Assembly (NCBI GenBank): GCA_017590115.1
Contig: JAGGNK010013114.1
Span: forward strand, 1,860,001 to 1,924,000
DNA from: Montifringilla adamsi
Lineage: Eukaryota > Chordata > Aves > Passeriformes > Passeridae
Direction: 5' to 3'
DNA: 64,000 nt
In this document: positions 35,851 through 48,628 of the stretch, in pieces
Layout of the letters: each line of letters opens with the position of its first letter
Position numbering within the stretch: position 1 is the stretch's first letter
The notes under the pieces: generated by a model
What the model saw: the letters and a program-made list of their open reading frames with translations, nothing else
Told to the model about the DNA's origin: nothing
Databases searched by the model: none
Position numbers and translations under genes: made by a program

Positions 35851-38800
35851 GCTGATGATTTTTTTAAATACTTCTACCAGCTAGGCAATTATACTAAAGT
35901 CTAACTGTTGCTAAGCAAACATCCTTGATTTTCAAATTTCTATTGTTCTATATTTAATATTTGCAGAGGAAGAAAATGCAAGATCTGACCCCTGAATAGA
36001 ATTCCTGCTTGATAAAAAGTGCCTGTTTAGGAAGGCACCTATAATTTCCAGGAAATAGGCATTTGGTATACATGAAGAATAATTAAAGTCAAATGAAAAT
36101 GAGAAGTTTGTATGCCCAGGGGCACCAGAAAGAAAGCAGAATTCAGAGTTGTTATTTAGTCCCATAGTTTTCCTGTGTTAGTAACTATATGAATAGCAGG
36201 AAAAAATGGGAAATTTGAAAAAAAAGAACATACCTGAGTGGGGTGGAATTTTTGCAGGGAAAAAAAAAAGTAATCCAGCTATTTTTTGTAGTTGTCTTTG
36301 TTCTCTTACAGGGGCAGACCAGGGAAACTTGGAAAATGTTTTGGCTGAGAAAGATGAGGATTTGTACAATGAGGGAAGTTATGCTTGAAAGAAATTTTAA
36401 AAGATAGAGCTTTCTGTACATATTTAACAGAAAAGGCATCTTGCACTGGAACTCAATGACAAAACAAGTGAATTGTCAGTCAATTGCTAAAATCTGCAAA
36501 ACAAGACAAAGTTGGAGGTCATCTGGAAGCTGAAGTGATCCCCAAGAGAGGAATGGATTAAGATGTCGGGGGTACCTAGTGACTGGAGGGAAAGCTAGAT
36601 GCTTTCTAAACTGAATTCTGCAGTTCACTGAAGTCTGAAATGTCAGAAGTTGTCACTCAAAAGGGAGAACTGGGGCTGCTGAGGTAAGGTCTAGTCATCC
36701 TTGAAAGGAACAGGGCCAGCCAGCTAAAGGAATGAAGACGTGTTTGAATTGGATCAGCTGTGCAACCAGCAGCAGAGGCAGAGAGCAAATGTTGACAAAT
36801 TCCATATGTTCAGCTTTTCAGGTAAGGTAGTTTCATCCCAGAATCTGGGCAGCAGTGACAACTGATGAATTTCGAAATGCTTTTGAGAGAGTGAATTAGG
36901 CTGATTTTGAAGACACTGCTGGCATTCTTCTGCCATTTTTTTCCCCATCAGTCACAACTGTCAGCAAAATTGTGGATTGAATTTCCAGAAAATAAATAAA
37001 TAATTGTCCTAGTGGAAGATTAATAGCTGGCTATATGGCAGGAAAAGGGGAACCTCTAATCTGGGAAGAATCCACATATATGCAATGTAGACCACTTATG
37101 TAACACAGGGCAGTCCTGAATTTATTTAATGTATTTTACACATGTGAAATTAGTTAGGTGGATAATTTTAAACATTTAAATGCCAAGAAATTTTGCTATT
37201 TCATTATGAAATTTAGATATTTCATTGAAAATATCAGGAGAAACCTCAAGAAAAATTGTTACATTTCTTTTTAAACGTTTCCTCAAAACATGGCTAGTTT
37301 GTAATTGCCTCCCTTTATTTCATATGAATGCATTTATTTCCATACATATATGCACACATACAGACACATACATATAAATGATACTTCAAAATCATCTATA
37401 TCCAAATTGATGAACTTCTTGAGTAGAGAAGAAGTAATTTGTCCACACCAGAACATGCTGCCTTGGTGTAGAAAAATATATCAGACATTTAGGTGCAAGT
37501 GGTTTTACTACAAGAATGTTTGGCTGCTTTTCTGCCATAATGACCAGACACAGCTGACCAGCTCTGCAGCAGGTCCCAGACTTTTTCATCAGGGATTGAT
37601 ACCCTGATTTCTAATAAGAGTGGGGGAAACGAATCAGGTCTGTTAGCTCCATAGGGCATTTCTGGTTCTATGAACTGGTTTGAAGGCATAGAAGTATCCA
37701 GATAATGGCACATTAGTATGGCACAGTGCACAAGCTAACGAGCCTTGCCTCTTGGGGGAATCATTGGGCTGAGGGCAGTGCTATTTTGACATGAGTACTT
37801 TGCTCCCAGTGTCATAGTTAACTCAATGGTGCTGGCTTGGTGGGAGGGGGTGAAGTCCCTGAACCATCCTATATTGCTACATGGAGTGCACTGGCTTGCA
37901 GTACCTTTAGTTCTGATGCTTAGGTAATGTAAATTAGGTTAAATTAAATTTTTACCAAATTAAGTAAAATTAAATTGCTTCTGAAATTGTCTGTTGCTAT
38001 ATATTGGATCCAGTTTCTAGTCAAGTCAATGGGTCATTCCATGCACTTCTCTGAGTTTTATATCAGCATTCAGACATTTTCATGTAAGAGAAATAACAGC
38101 AAAGTGGGAGAAGCAGGAGAAGGAAACATAGACCAGCCCCTGGCTTGGCACATTAGGAAATCTAGGCAGATACTGCTATAAGAACACGCTGTCTTATCTT
38201 CAAAGGCAAAACAGAGTCAAGGCTCAGTTATAACAATCTATGCAGAGAGAGCTGCAGGGCTAGTTAGATGATGAGAGGCTGATTTTCATGAAGAAAGATA
38301 TATCAGCTGACAAGAACATAGAATGATTTTAGAGAGCAGTGCAAAATGTGCTGGTTTTTTCAGACATTTCCCTCTAGCTATACAGAGACAGGAAGGACAT
38401 CCTACAGAAATGTATGTTAGCTCAAGAGATCCCACCTGAATTTCTTGTTCTGCCACAAACTTTTTGCAAAAACTCGCACAAATCTCTTTTTGTTAAATCC
38501 ACAAAGGTTGCTTTTCTTAGTGCCAGTTCCAGTCTCTTGTTTGCACTGATCTCCAAGCCATAGCACTTTTTATCAGTGGATTCTGGGCACTTTCTGAAGA
38601 GCACAGTAGCTGAGCACCCATATGGATTAGCCTTTCAGTTTTCTTTTGTTTCAATGCCTCCCGAGTAAGAAAGGGAAGGAGGTGCTGAGGGGTACCCCTG
38701 TTATCCTGGCTAGCTTTAAACATGGGAGTTCTGGACAATGGTTGCAATGCTCTGCTTTTTGTTTTTTGTTTTTTATTTTTGCTGAAGGAGGGTTTAGTGC

Positions 38801-41394
38801 AAAGTTTCTTCCAGTAGCTGCCTTTTCTATGTTGCAACAGCCACAATGTTTTGGTTCAACGATAATACGTGCATTTAAAGAGTGTGAGACTACATAGGCA
38901 GTGAAGGTAAGCAGCTGCTTTCCTACCTAGAAGTGGTAAAAACCAGGGCCAGTTCTGAATAACTGAATCTCAGGGATATACTGTATTGCACGACAGTGTC
39001 ACAGCCTGCCTACCCAGGCTGCCTCATTCTGAGGGGAGGCAGCTGTTCCAGCATACTAACAATCCCTGTCGTAAATACTACACTCATGTGGCTACAGAGA
39101 TGTTCGGAACTGGCCTTACTCATTGAAAGCCAGCCTGGGATGTCTGCCATGTGCAGGGTACATGGAGATTCTCAGAGGAACTCACAATGTGAAAATCAGC
39201 GTCAGACTCGGGCTCAGCAGATTAATGGTGACTTAAGGCAACATTTCATTACTTTGAAACAATTATATTTTAGTTGGACCGTTGGTCTCTAAACCCTCAT
39301 TATAAGGCTCCTATATCCACTAAAGGGTCGAGGAACTGCTTTGTAAATAGAGGCAGACAGGTCCTTGGCTGTGTAAATCAGTGCAGCTCCCTTTAAATCA
39401 ATGAAGTTGTTCTAGTACACTCAAGGTGAGGATCTGACTCAAAGTCTGATGAAAGAGAGGTGACACCAAGAATGAGATTTTTCTAAGGCTCTCAACATTA
39501 GTCTGACTCTGTTCCCGTTTCCTCTGAAAGTAAAAGACTTATTAAATTCTGAAGGGACATATGCCAAGCTGAAAACTGAGAAATCCCATCTGTCAGACCA
39601 AGAGTGCCAGAGATTGGCACTGGTGGGAGGTCACTGACTGTGAAGGTTGAGCATTTTGGTGCAGTAGTTTTTGGTCAGCAGTGAAAAAGTTGAAAAACTC
39701 TGGCCCACTCAAAAATCAGGAGAGGAAAGCCAAAACAGACAGGATAAACAAAAAGCAGCATATTTCCACTTCATCTCCAAGTACTGAAACAGAAAAGCTA
39801 AAAACCTTAGATTCTCCCAGGACTCCAAGATATAGTGTCTAGCCAATCTCAGAGTAACTTTTTGGATATACATTTCTATGAGGATTTCAGGAATTGTTTA
39901 AGGCCAAGCTGTTCTGTGTTGATGTTACTATATGCCTAAATCATGTGAGTAGGAGGAGAGAGGGTTTGTTTTGAGAAAGGCAGTGGGATGGTGTCATTGA
40001 AATGGTTCAGTATCTTTGCTGATCCATAGCGGTATCATAAAATGCTGCATTAATTGACCTTCACAGACTTTGCTGTATTGGATCTAATGAAAAACAGATG
40101 CCAGTACAACATAAATAACTCAAAGAATTTAATTAAAGAAAAAAATATCAAGCAAAGGAGCCAAAAATAGTAGTTAAGCAACCCTCTTCTCAGACAACCT
40201 TTTGTGTAATGATATGAGAAAAGAAATTTAAATTCATAAATGAACTTCTAATGGAGCAGGGAATGGGTTAATGTAACTGGAGAAGATAAATGTCAGGATA
40301 ATTTTTTAAGTGCTTTATCTGCTAATAGCACTGAGCCCAAAACAGCACTGATGCGTTAATGCAACTTGATCAAGCTGATTATATAGCAGCATAAAGACAT
40401 TCTGCTTATCTGCTGGCCTCATCATCATTCATTTTCAGTATGTTTGAACTGACTACACTACACATCAGTAGTTATGTTCTATATGCAGTAAAATTACCAC
40501 ATTACATGTTTGCAATGATATACGTATATATATTTGCTTCCTGAGGACAGGAAGCTTTCCATCATTATTTGGCTGTGCATGTGTTTTCGCTGTGAGAAGA
40601 GTTTCACACAGGAAACATTTCATTTATCACAACTATCCTTTTGAATCAAATAGTTATGGATAATTCAGCAACAAGCAGATTCTTGACAAGAACATGAGGA
40701 TATCCCTCAGTAACTGTTACTTACCTCAGCTGGCTTCAAAACAGGCTTCCTGAAAGAATAAGGGTTCATTTTTCTTACTAAGGGTCTCAAAATATAGATC
40801 TTAGATAATCTTGACCCATGGTTCACAGGCAGCATGCTGTCTGTAGGAGCTTCTCCATTACCCACGATCCTAGGGAATATAGATGTTCCAACTTAATCTG
40901 GCAGGGAGAGGGAAATACCATATTGTCTGCAAAATGTTTCTGTGTTGTGGCTGGTGTGCCAGAAATGGGAACAGTATCCATGTGGAAATGGGCTAAAGCA
41001 GGGTATAATTTTTAGCTCTACTGTGGAAGCAGCTCCCTGGCTGTCTGGGGTTCTCTGCTGCACAGACAATTGTGCTGGCACAGACAGTCATTTAGGAGGC
41101 CATTCTTAAATGCTATAATTTAGGGGAGCACACTGTGCCTGCTGTATTTTATAGAAAGCAGATGAATCCCTGCTTTCAACAGTAAAATCCACTCAGATTA
41201 CTGTTTGAAGCTTAAAGTATTGCCTCTATATTTAATTTTTCTATAAAATCTTTTCTATTTTTCCATCTCTGTTTGTATTGATAGTAAAACCTTAAAATGG
41301 AAGAGAAAAAAGAAAACATTATTAAAAAATTAGGAAAAAAACCAGAAAGTACTGTTTGGGGTAGGAAACTTTTAATGTTAGCATTCATATTTGT
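35851..41394. other. AT-rich unique DNA with one exon candidate
   Basis: No interspersed repeat is recognised. The exon candidate at 36312-36388 is listed separately. A block at about 40120-40440 has the texture of a conserved non-coding element: TTAATTAAA, ACTTGATCAAGCTGATTA, and few CpGs. Conservation cannot be judged from one sequence. Confidence 0.5.
36312..36388 (+). CDS. Candidate terminal coding exon (unproven)
   Basis: A strong acceptor, TTGTCTTTGTTCTCTTACAG, ends at 36311. It is followed by an open frame to TGA at 36386-36388. Read in that frame the exon gives GADQGNLENVLAEKDEDLYN and then EGSYA. It is acidic and polar, with a residue mix far more protein-like than the Phe/Leu/Cys-rich chance frames around it. 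The first codon is split across the junction, with two bases in this exon. A frame also extends upstream through the acceptor, but its A-rich Lys stretch looks intronic. I do not recognise the protein, and no upstream partner exon was identified. It could be a chance combination. Confidence 0.25.
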
Positions 41395-41620
41395 TGCTCG
41401 GCCTTGGCGAGATGGTGACGGGTGGGGGCAACAGTTCCCCCGTCCCCGAGCTCTGCTAAATCCCAGCTACCAGTGACGGCACAGCATGAAACAAAGGAGC
41501 AGCAACACAGTTCCTGGGGTAACTTTGATGGTAAAACTTCCCCTCTTCACCCTCCCAGGGCCCCGAACTGAGAGCAGACAGTGAGTTATATGTGGGAGCA
41601 GGTCTCCGGGGAGGATACAA
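41395..41620. other. CpG-enriched GC-rich patch
   Basis: An abrupt rise in GC and CpG within AT-rich DNA: CTCGGCCTTGGCGAG, GGTGACGGGTGGGGG, CCCCCGTCCCCGAG, GTGACGGCAC and CTCCGGGGAGG. It includes a G5/C5 hairpin (41424-41428 with 41437-41441). This could be the end of a young retroelement that has not yet lost its CpGs, or a small regulatory island. No family is recognised. Confidence 0.5.
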
Positions 41621-43084
41621 TCTTTAACAAATCAGGAGAATTGGGAGTGAAAAATGAAGAATTTCAAGGGAGGGAAACAGTTTCAGTGAACTAATAAAGT
41701 TTGAAGAAATACAAAACTTACAGGAAAAATTCTCGAGGGGAGGCAGGCTCAGGGAGAAACTAGCATCTAATAAAAGGAAAAGTGGTGAAAGTTCTGGGAA
41801 AAGGGCAGGGACAAAAGGAACAGCATAAGGAAACTACAAAATTAAAATAAAAAAATAAACATACTAATAAAACAAAGTACACACCACAATACATATCAGA
41901 ACACATGCAGTGCCAGTTCTTTGTAATTATAAAAAACAACAAAGTACAAGCATGGGGGAAAATATGAAGTTGGAAGTACACATGATGAGAGAAATAATGT
42001 CTAAATTATTCTCATTTTTGCAATTTCTCTTTAGTCATCATTCTCATAGCAGAGAACATAACTTTCACTCTTTTTTAAAGTTTCACTAATTGTTTTGTTT
42101 CCTTTGTTCAGATCCTGGAGAAGTTTGGTAATCCTAATACTACTGCATGGCCCACCAACAGTAGCCCCAAATGGAAAAGAATCTTATTATGGGATGTTGT
42201 CTTCACACCCAGAGACGTTTTGAGGTAGAAAATAGCAGTTTGTGGAATAAAGCAATTGAAAACATGCAAGTACACTCAGCAGACAGATGGTGTTTAGAAT
42301 GAGCTAAATTCCCTTTTCATAGCTCCAGCTCAAAATATTTGATTCAAAAGTTCACTTTAAAGTTTTTTCTCCTAATCCCTTAGCAAGCTATACTGGTCTT
42401 GAAGGTTATCTGTCACCTCAGCTGTATTTGGATTCAGGAAATTGTAATTTAATAGCACCAATATGCTAATGGGGTGTTTCTACAAGAAATTATAAAAGGA
42501 AATATACCTTTTTATGATGTACTCAACTTGTTTGTGGGAGGCTATTTTTATTGGAAAAATTGAAAGAATTAAACATAATTTCAGATTGGAAAAGGTTGTT
42601 CCCAGTGAAAGATAAGACCAGCAAAACTCAGGCAGATTTGCCAACTGGAATTTTAAAATTCCTATTCCTATATCCTATTCCATTAATGGGACAGAAGTTT
42701 GTCTATGCTCAGTAACTATAATGGTACTGAATTATGGAGGGACAGGAAACTAAAGAAAAGGGGATTGTGGTCAGTATTGGCTTGGATAGAAGAGCTGTCT
42801 TTTCAGAGATGACCTCTGTGATAGCCAAGATTGCAATGTTGGAAAGTGTATGGCAAAGCTGAAATAAGGGTCTTGCTTGGAAGGAGTGAGTGCAGGCCCA
42901 GGTTTGGCAGTGCCTGTAACCATGTGTGGTTGTGTGCTCTATGCTAGGTTATGTTTCTGAGTCAGAGAGGCCTTGAATGGGACACAAACTGTCCCGGTAT
43001 GGGGCAGTGAGAACAGGTCAGCTACAGTCCTTGTCTCTTTGGGGATATTGACAAGGAATTATTTAACTGAAGCTTGTTACCTTG
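41621..43084. other. AT-rich unique DNA, no gene seen
   Basis: No gene or repeat is recognised. CACCAATATGCTAATGGGG near 42457-42475 contains an ATGCTAAT POU-like site. A TTATAAAAGG follows about 20 bases downstream, which is suggestive of regulatory DNA but weak. Confidence 0.5.
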
Positions 43085-43990
43085 TGCCTTCTGGCCATTT
43101 ACATGGCACCTGGGTTTGCCTGTGAATATTGAACGTGCCGCTTGCACGCCCTGTCTCTACTCAGTGCTGTCACAGGGCTCCTAATGTCACCTTCAGAGCC
43201 AAGCTGCCCACCTGCCAAGCCCAGAGCAGCCCTCATTATGGAATTATCAAGGAAAGCACAACCCTGGGACTGCAAATATTTCCAGAAGTTGTTCAGGGTA
43301 CTCCTGCCTTCCCAGTGACTCCCATCTTGTGAGCCCCCTGGACAAAGCTGCTGCAGTGCACCAACACCTGTCCCGGAGACTGGAGCTGCTCTCTGTCACA
43401 CCGTGTCCCTGAGCTCCAGTTTGCTCACACACAGCCTCCTTGACATGACACCACCGCCCAACCAGGGCATTTAAATCCTCTTGCTGAGAGGGCTGACTGT
43501 ATCAACCCCACCTGCTGGAAGCTGATCCTTTCTCCTTTTCTGACGGTATCAAGCCCTGGTTTGCTGGGTTTGCACTCACGCTGCAAGAGCAGCACCCAAG
43601 GCCATCAGGCCCTAAGGTGTGAGTCCTTCTCAGGTTACCTCTGTTAAGTGTGATGAATCAATGGCTTTGCAGCCCTGCCCAGCCCTGGTCCTTGTTGCCA
43701 CTCTTAGCTATTCAAGGCAGGATACTCCACCTTGTTCGAGGACACTGCTGACCAGTTTCTAAGCCAAGGCTGACAGGTGGCCCTTGGTGGCTTACAGACA
43801 CATACAGAGTCACCCATCGAGCACCAGACCTACTGCCAGCTACTGCCACATACGTGCATTCAGCACACAAGGCTTCTGCACATCAGCCATGGCTAAAACC
43901 TGCTCAGATGCACTCTCCTCTCTGACTGACTTGCTCAGCCACCACACAACTCCTTCCAGTCCCGACTGGAAGCTGTGCTATAGCATTTTG
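43085..43990. other. ~0.9-kb GC-elevated block of unknown origin
   Basis: The stretch is visibly richer in C and G than its flanks, with sharp edges near 43085 and 43985. Many phrases look like exhausted coding or retroelement sequence (CCAGAGCAGCCCTC, CCTGTCCCGGAGACTGGAG, CCCAGTGACTCCCATC). Open frames reach only 60-88 codons and none is recognised. An old LTR or retroviral internal fragment is possible, but I could not place it. Confidence 0.45.
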
Positions 43991-44071
43991 AACAAGTAAT
44001 TGTCCTGCCCATATTCTCTGTGCACAACCACACAGGCAAAGAATGATCCACTGTCATTTTAACTAGGAAAA

Positions 44072-44180
44072 TATGAGAGGAGAGGGGAGATGAAAATAAA
44101 GAAAAAGAGATGGAGTGGGACAGAGACGAAAAGAAAGGCAGGCAGAGGGAAAGAGGAAGAGATAAGGGGAGGAAATATGA
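44072..44180 (+). repeat. Purine-rich (A/G) tract
   Basis: About 110 bases are overwhelmingly A and G, with scattered T and C, e.g. GAGAGGAGAGGGGAGATG and GGGAAAGAGGAAGAG. It is imperfect, so it is low-complexity DNA rather than a clean microsatellite. Confidence 0.85.
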
Positions 44181-46313
44181 GAGAAATGCCATGATATGCA
44201 CATAAGCCCAGGGTTTTCTGGAGGGAGCTAAGGGACCAGTACTGCTAATGATGAAATGTCACTCTGGCAGAGAAAGTATTTGTGGACATTATAATTTTTG
44301 CATTGACATTCTGGTAGAGAGAAAAGGACAACGTATCCATCTATTGGTGCCCATCACTAGAGAAAGTTTTAAGAGCACTCATTTCTTCCACGGTCTCTTC
44401 TGTGTAAGTTTGAGATCAGGTTGGTTCATTTGTTTTTTACTTTTCAGGAAAAGATACATTCTCCCTTTGTTCATCTGCCTTGTAATTTTTAACAGCCAGC
44501 AGAATTACTACAGCACCCAAGATGCAATATGGTGTTTATTTTGCAGACTCTTCACTGTAGTTATATTACTTCACCACAGAACTGGGTTCACAGGCCTGAA
44601 CAGAAACAGAATATAAACTGTCTTCATGTACCCAAAGATATTATGACAAAATAAAAATAGCTGTTTGTTGTTAAAACACAAGTTTACTATTTTTCTAATG
44701 TACTTTAAAAAGCAAACTCTGATTATAAAGAAAGCAACTAGTTTCACATACAGCAAAGTTCTGTGAAAAAACTGCTATTCTTGCATGAAAAATTTTCAGA
44801 GGGAATTTTTTACTGTGATTGGCACAACTCTGTTGCATTTTACTGATAATATTTGTCATGGAAGCCAACCAGAAGTCCAGAATATTTTCTTTCCTAGGCT
44901 GAGACAGATGCACCAGCTGCATATGCAAACAAAATACTCTATTCTGTGGCTGTCAAAACTGGATCAATTGTACTCAATATTCTTTTCTACTGATGGGTTC
45001 CTAGGACACAAACATACATATGCCACTTAAGGATACATTATTTGAAAATGGAATTAGCAGTACACAGTCAGAGCCACAAAAATAGGATACTTATCAGAAA
45101 CCATGCTTGTAACTCACATGATTCAGGAGAAGCAAATGTGGAAATACATCTTCATAAAAAATTCACACAGTCACAAATTGTGCCATCTATTTCTGTACAC
45201 TATATTTTTGTTACTCCTGGAGAGAGAATGTCTTTTCATTTAAAATAATTGTTGTTGGTTTTTTGGAAGGCATAAAGTATTAATCTTTCCTACTCTCCTG
45301 CTGCCTTCTAGAAGTAGTCAAAGAGCGGAAATTAATTAAGTTCTGACCTCATGTCAGCTTTGTGTATCATCATTAACAGAAAACAACATCCTTAAGGTCT
45401 AAGATCTGCACAATTAAAGCTGGAAATCTGTGGGAAAAAACCCCAAGATTAAAAAAAAGTGTTGAGAGAGAGTTCAGAAGTTGAATTCCCTTGCATGGGG
45501 AGATGCAGTCACTGAAATGTTCACCTAAGGTACCCAGGTACATTTACATAAATCCCTTTGTTCTTTGTGCAATTACCTTTCCATTTGTCTCCATGGAGTC
45601 GCCTGTCTCTAAATCTTGTATGCTTTTCTCATTTATTTCACACTTGTGTGTTACAGCCCAGACACTCTCAGAAACAAATATCCATTTGGACAACAGAGGT
45701 AATCAGGATTCATCCTGGATTCAGCCCTGGTGTATGTGAAACATCCATTGTTCTCGTACAGCACCGGTTATTGGCTGCCGAGAAAAACACATGCCAGTCA
45801 GGACACAGTTCTTTGTTACTTACCTTCCTAAAAACCCTGTGTGAAGATCTGCTGGCTGATTTCACTGCCTTATGCTGATTTTGGAGATGCATTAGAATAG
45901 TAGGGCTGGAAAGATTGATTCTGCATTTTGCCACACCGTTACTTATACCAGGGTTGTTTATTGTCATATTCTCGCCTCTAAGAAATGAAGCCTCTGCTCA
46001 TTCACTTTCTGAGTTTGGTAATTTCCACACATGTGGGTTTTGTCTTTAATGCCATTTTTCTTATCTCTTCATATTTTTAAAATTGATGTAATTTTTGGGT
46101 TGCATAGCTCAAAAAGTAACCAGACACACTAGTATCAAAAAATCAATATAACACTTTTTGCTTCAAAATGAAGTCCTTTTCCATTTCCACTTTGCCCTTG
46201 AGAATAAAGGGTTGAGTTGAAGTGCTGTATCAAAACCAAAAAGATTGACTATTTTGTTCTTGTTTTATCACAAAAGGGGGAAAAAAAGCAAAATTAATTA
46301 AAGCAAACCTTGA

Positions 46314-46392
46314 TTTTTTTTTTTTTTTGTTAAGAACAGTTAATTGGAAAAAAAAAAAGGATTTAAAGATGTCTTCATTGTTTTTTTTTTTT
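46314..46392. repeat. Cluster of short homopolymer runs
   Basis: T15 (46314-46328), an A-run of about ten (around 46349-46358) and a T-run of about thirteen (46380-46392) lie within 80 bases. The opposed T and A runs can pair into weak hairpins. Confidence 0.85.
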
Positions 46393-46620
46393 AATTATTA
46401 TTTCTTTGGAGTCATCTTTACTAGTCCTTGTTACAGTCTCCCTTTCTACTGATTTCTGTCAAAACCCATTTGTTCTCTCTGAATGGTGCTTAGGGCATCA
46501 TCTTTACTTTTATTGATTTTTTCCTATTATATTTACTCTGACTTTGACTTATTTTTGTCTTACAGTGCCTTTCTCCCATGCTTCTTAACACTAATAAACT
46601 GTTTTTTTGTTGTTTAGTCT

Positions 46621-46656
46621 TCCATATTTCAATTTCATATTTCCATATTTCAATTT
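46621..46656 (+). repeat. Short direct repeat, 21-base period
   Basis: TCCATATTTCAATTT occurs at 46621 and again at 46642. Only two copies are present. Confidence 0.85.
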
Positions 46657-47713
46657 GAATTCCTCAGTCCCACTGGCATGTTTTAAAGGAATATTTGGTC
46701 ACTTATGAATGTATTACCTCAGGGGAGTTAATTCAAGAGATTTTAATTGGAGAGGACAAGAACTAGTCCTTTAAAGAAGTCACAACCTGGGTGCACCTTT
46801 CAGTCACCTGTGTTTTCAAAAAATCTGCCAGCTTGCCTTTCCATTGAAATTGTGGATGATCTCATCTGTTTGTGTGCTGTCCTTGTGATGAAACTGGATA
46901 ACTTTTTGCAGAGTCCTAATCCAAAGGACTTTTGCATGTTCTCATTTAGGATTATTCTTCCAGTTCACTTTTTCGTCAACTGATGCAAATTTCCTTAGCT
47001 CCCTGCCCATCATCATTTTCCAGACTCTCTCAAAAGTACATTGAGTGCTACTGTCTTGTCTCTAACACAAAATCTAATGATAATATTGTGATTCAGGTTT
47101 CCTTTCTCAGAAATCTGTTTTAGTATCCTGCACAGGTTTCTATTTCATTACTCTAATTCTTTCTAGTTGAAGTCTTATCTTATCCTTGTTTCTCAGGAGT
47201 GACAGAGTTCAAATAACCTTAGACTGTTGTTGTGAATGTGTAATTCAGGGGGCCTCACCCAGTTTATTCAATAAATTAAGACAATGCTTATTCCCTTTAG
47301 TGCCCTATACATATTCCCTTTTCTGTATACGTAGCTTACCTTTCCTTCCTAACTTCTATTTTCTCTGTCATGAAACTTTTTTAAAATTTTTCCCCTCTCT
47401 TGTCTGAATTCCTATTAGCTGTAGTTGTACCCAACTTTGTATTCAAAAATCTCATTTCTGTTTTGCAAAACTTGCTAATGCTAATCCATTTCAAAAGTAT
47501 ATTCCATTTTTACAGGACTGATTTTGTCCCCCTTGATAAAATTGATGAATGCAGTAAGTAGTTTTTACTGAAACTTGCAGAGCTTCTATCCAACTTGGGG
47601 GGCTGCATCTGACCCTCCATAACATTCTGTATAGTATGTGGTCATGTTAGAAACAAAGTCAGTCTGCCAGAAGATTATTCTCTGGATCAGCCAGGTTGGT
47701 TTTACTTGTGTTA

Positions 47714-47737
47714 TTTTTTTTTTTTTTTTTTTTTTTT
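47714..47737 (+). repeat. Run of 24 T
   Basis: An uninterrupted homopolymer between TTA and AAAC, about 70 bases before a minus-strand CR1 fragment. Confidence 0.95.
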
Positions 47738-47809
47738 AAACTATATTCTCTGTTTTCAATAAAACTTTCCTGGAACTGAGACCTATTTCAGAGAAATGTA
47801 GATTGGCCT

Positions 47810-48035
47810 GAGGCAGGGACACTTTTCACTAGACCAGGTTGCGCAGTCCAACCTGGCTTTAAACACTTCATGGGTGGGACATTCACCCTGGGCAACCAGT
47901 TCCAGGGCCTCAGCATCCTCACAGTAAAGAATTTTTCCTAATACCTAATCTACACCTGCCCTCTTTCAGTTTGAAGCTGTTTCCCCTTATGTCCTGTCAC
48001 TAAATGCTCTTGTAAATAGTCTCTCTCCCTGTGCC
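47810..48035 (-). mobile_element. CR1 LINE fragment, about 0.2 kb
   Basis: Minus-strand CR1 3' region. It shows CACTAGACCAGGTTG, CCAACCTGGCTTTAAACACT, GGGCAACCAGTTCCAGGGCC, CCTCACAGTAAAGAATTTTT and CCTAATACCTAATCTACACC. These are followed by GCCCTCTTTCAGTTTGAAGC and TGTCCTGTCACTAAATGC. The extreme 3' terminus is missing at the left edge, and the 5' part is lost at about 48035. Confidence 0.93.
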
Positions 48036-48628
48036 TTAAATGTCCAAAGAACATTGTTCACACTTAAAAAAAACTAGTAAAATGTAGCATTAATAGCAAA
48101 TGTTACAGGGGGAAAAAAAAGAAGAGAAAAGAACTGTTCTATAAAAAGGTTGCAATGAGGACATACAAAGACTGTCAGCTGCTTTAATTGAAATGCATCC
48201 TGTCATTCTGGAAAAGTAACCAGACAAACAAAGGCAGAGGAAAAAATTATTGAACTAGTTCACTTTTACTTGCCATAATCCTGTTTCCAATAGCAGCAAA
48301 AAGCTGAATTACAGGGAGAGAAGCCTGGATGTACAGCAGTGTGGACATGTCAACTGTTGTCCCTCAGCTGTTTGGGGCCTCGCTTTATTTTCAGCTGGCT
48401 GCCAATTCTAGCTGACATTGTTGCTTTCTGGAAGGGAAAAGCAAAGCTGCTGTTTTTATTATCATTGTTGTTTGAGCCACTAAAATAGGACTAGCTACAG
48501 CTTTTGCTGTTGTTCTGGCTAACAGAGGGCTTGAAAACAGTATGTTTACAAAGTCTGTAGAAGCCTTTGAAATAGTATTTCCCTGGTAACTTTCATTAAA
48601 GTTGTCTTAGTACTTCTCCTACTGGTAG
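48036..48628. other. Unique DNA, possible conserved element
   Basis: No gene is seen. The part at about 48360-48490 has mixed composition with a conserved-element texture: TTTTCAGCTGGCTGCCAATT, TAGCTGACATTGTTGC and GCTGTTTTTATTATCATTGT. Conservation is untested. Confidence 0.45.

Larger units (their letters stand above)
43991..47713. other. AT-rich unique DNA with simple tracts, no gene seen
   Basis: Contents are a purine-rich tract at about 44072-44180, T15 at 46314-46328, and further short A and T runs to 46392. The frame at 44248-44616 (122 codons) has no recognisable domain. No interspersed repeat was recognised. Confidence 0.55.
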
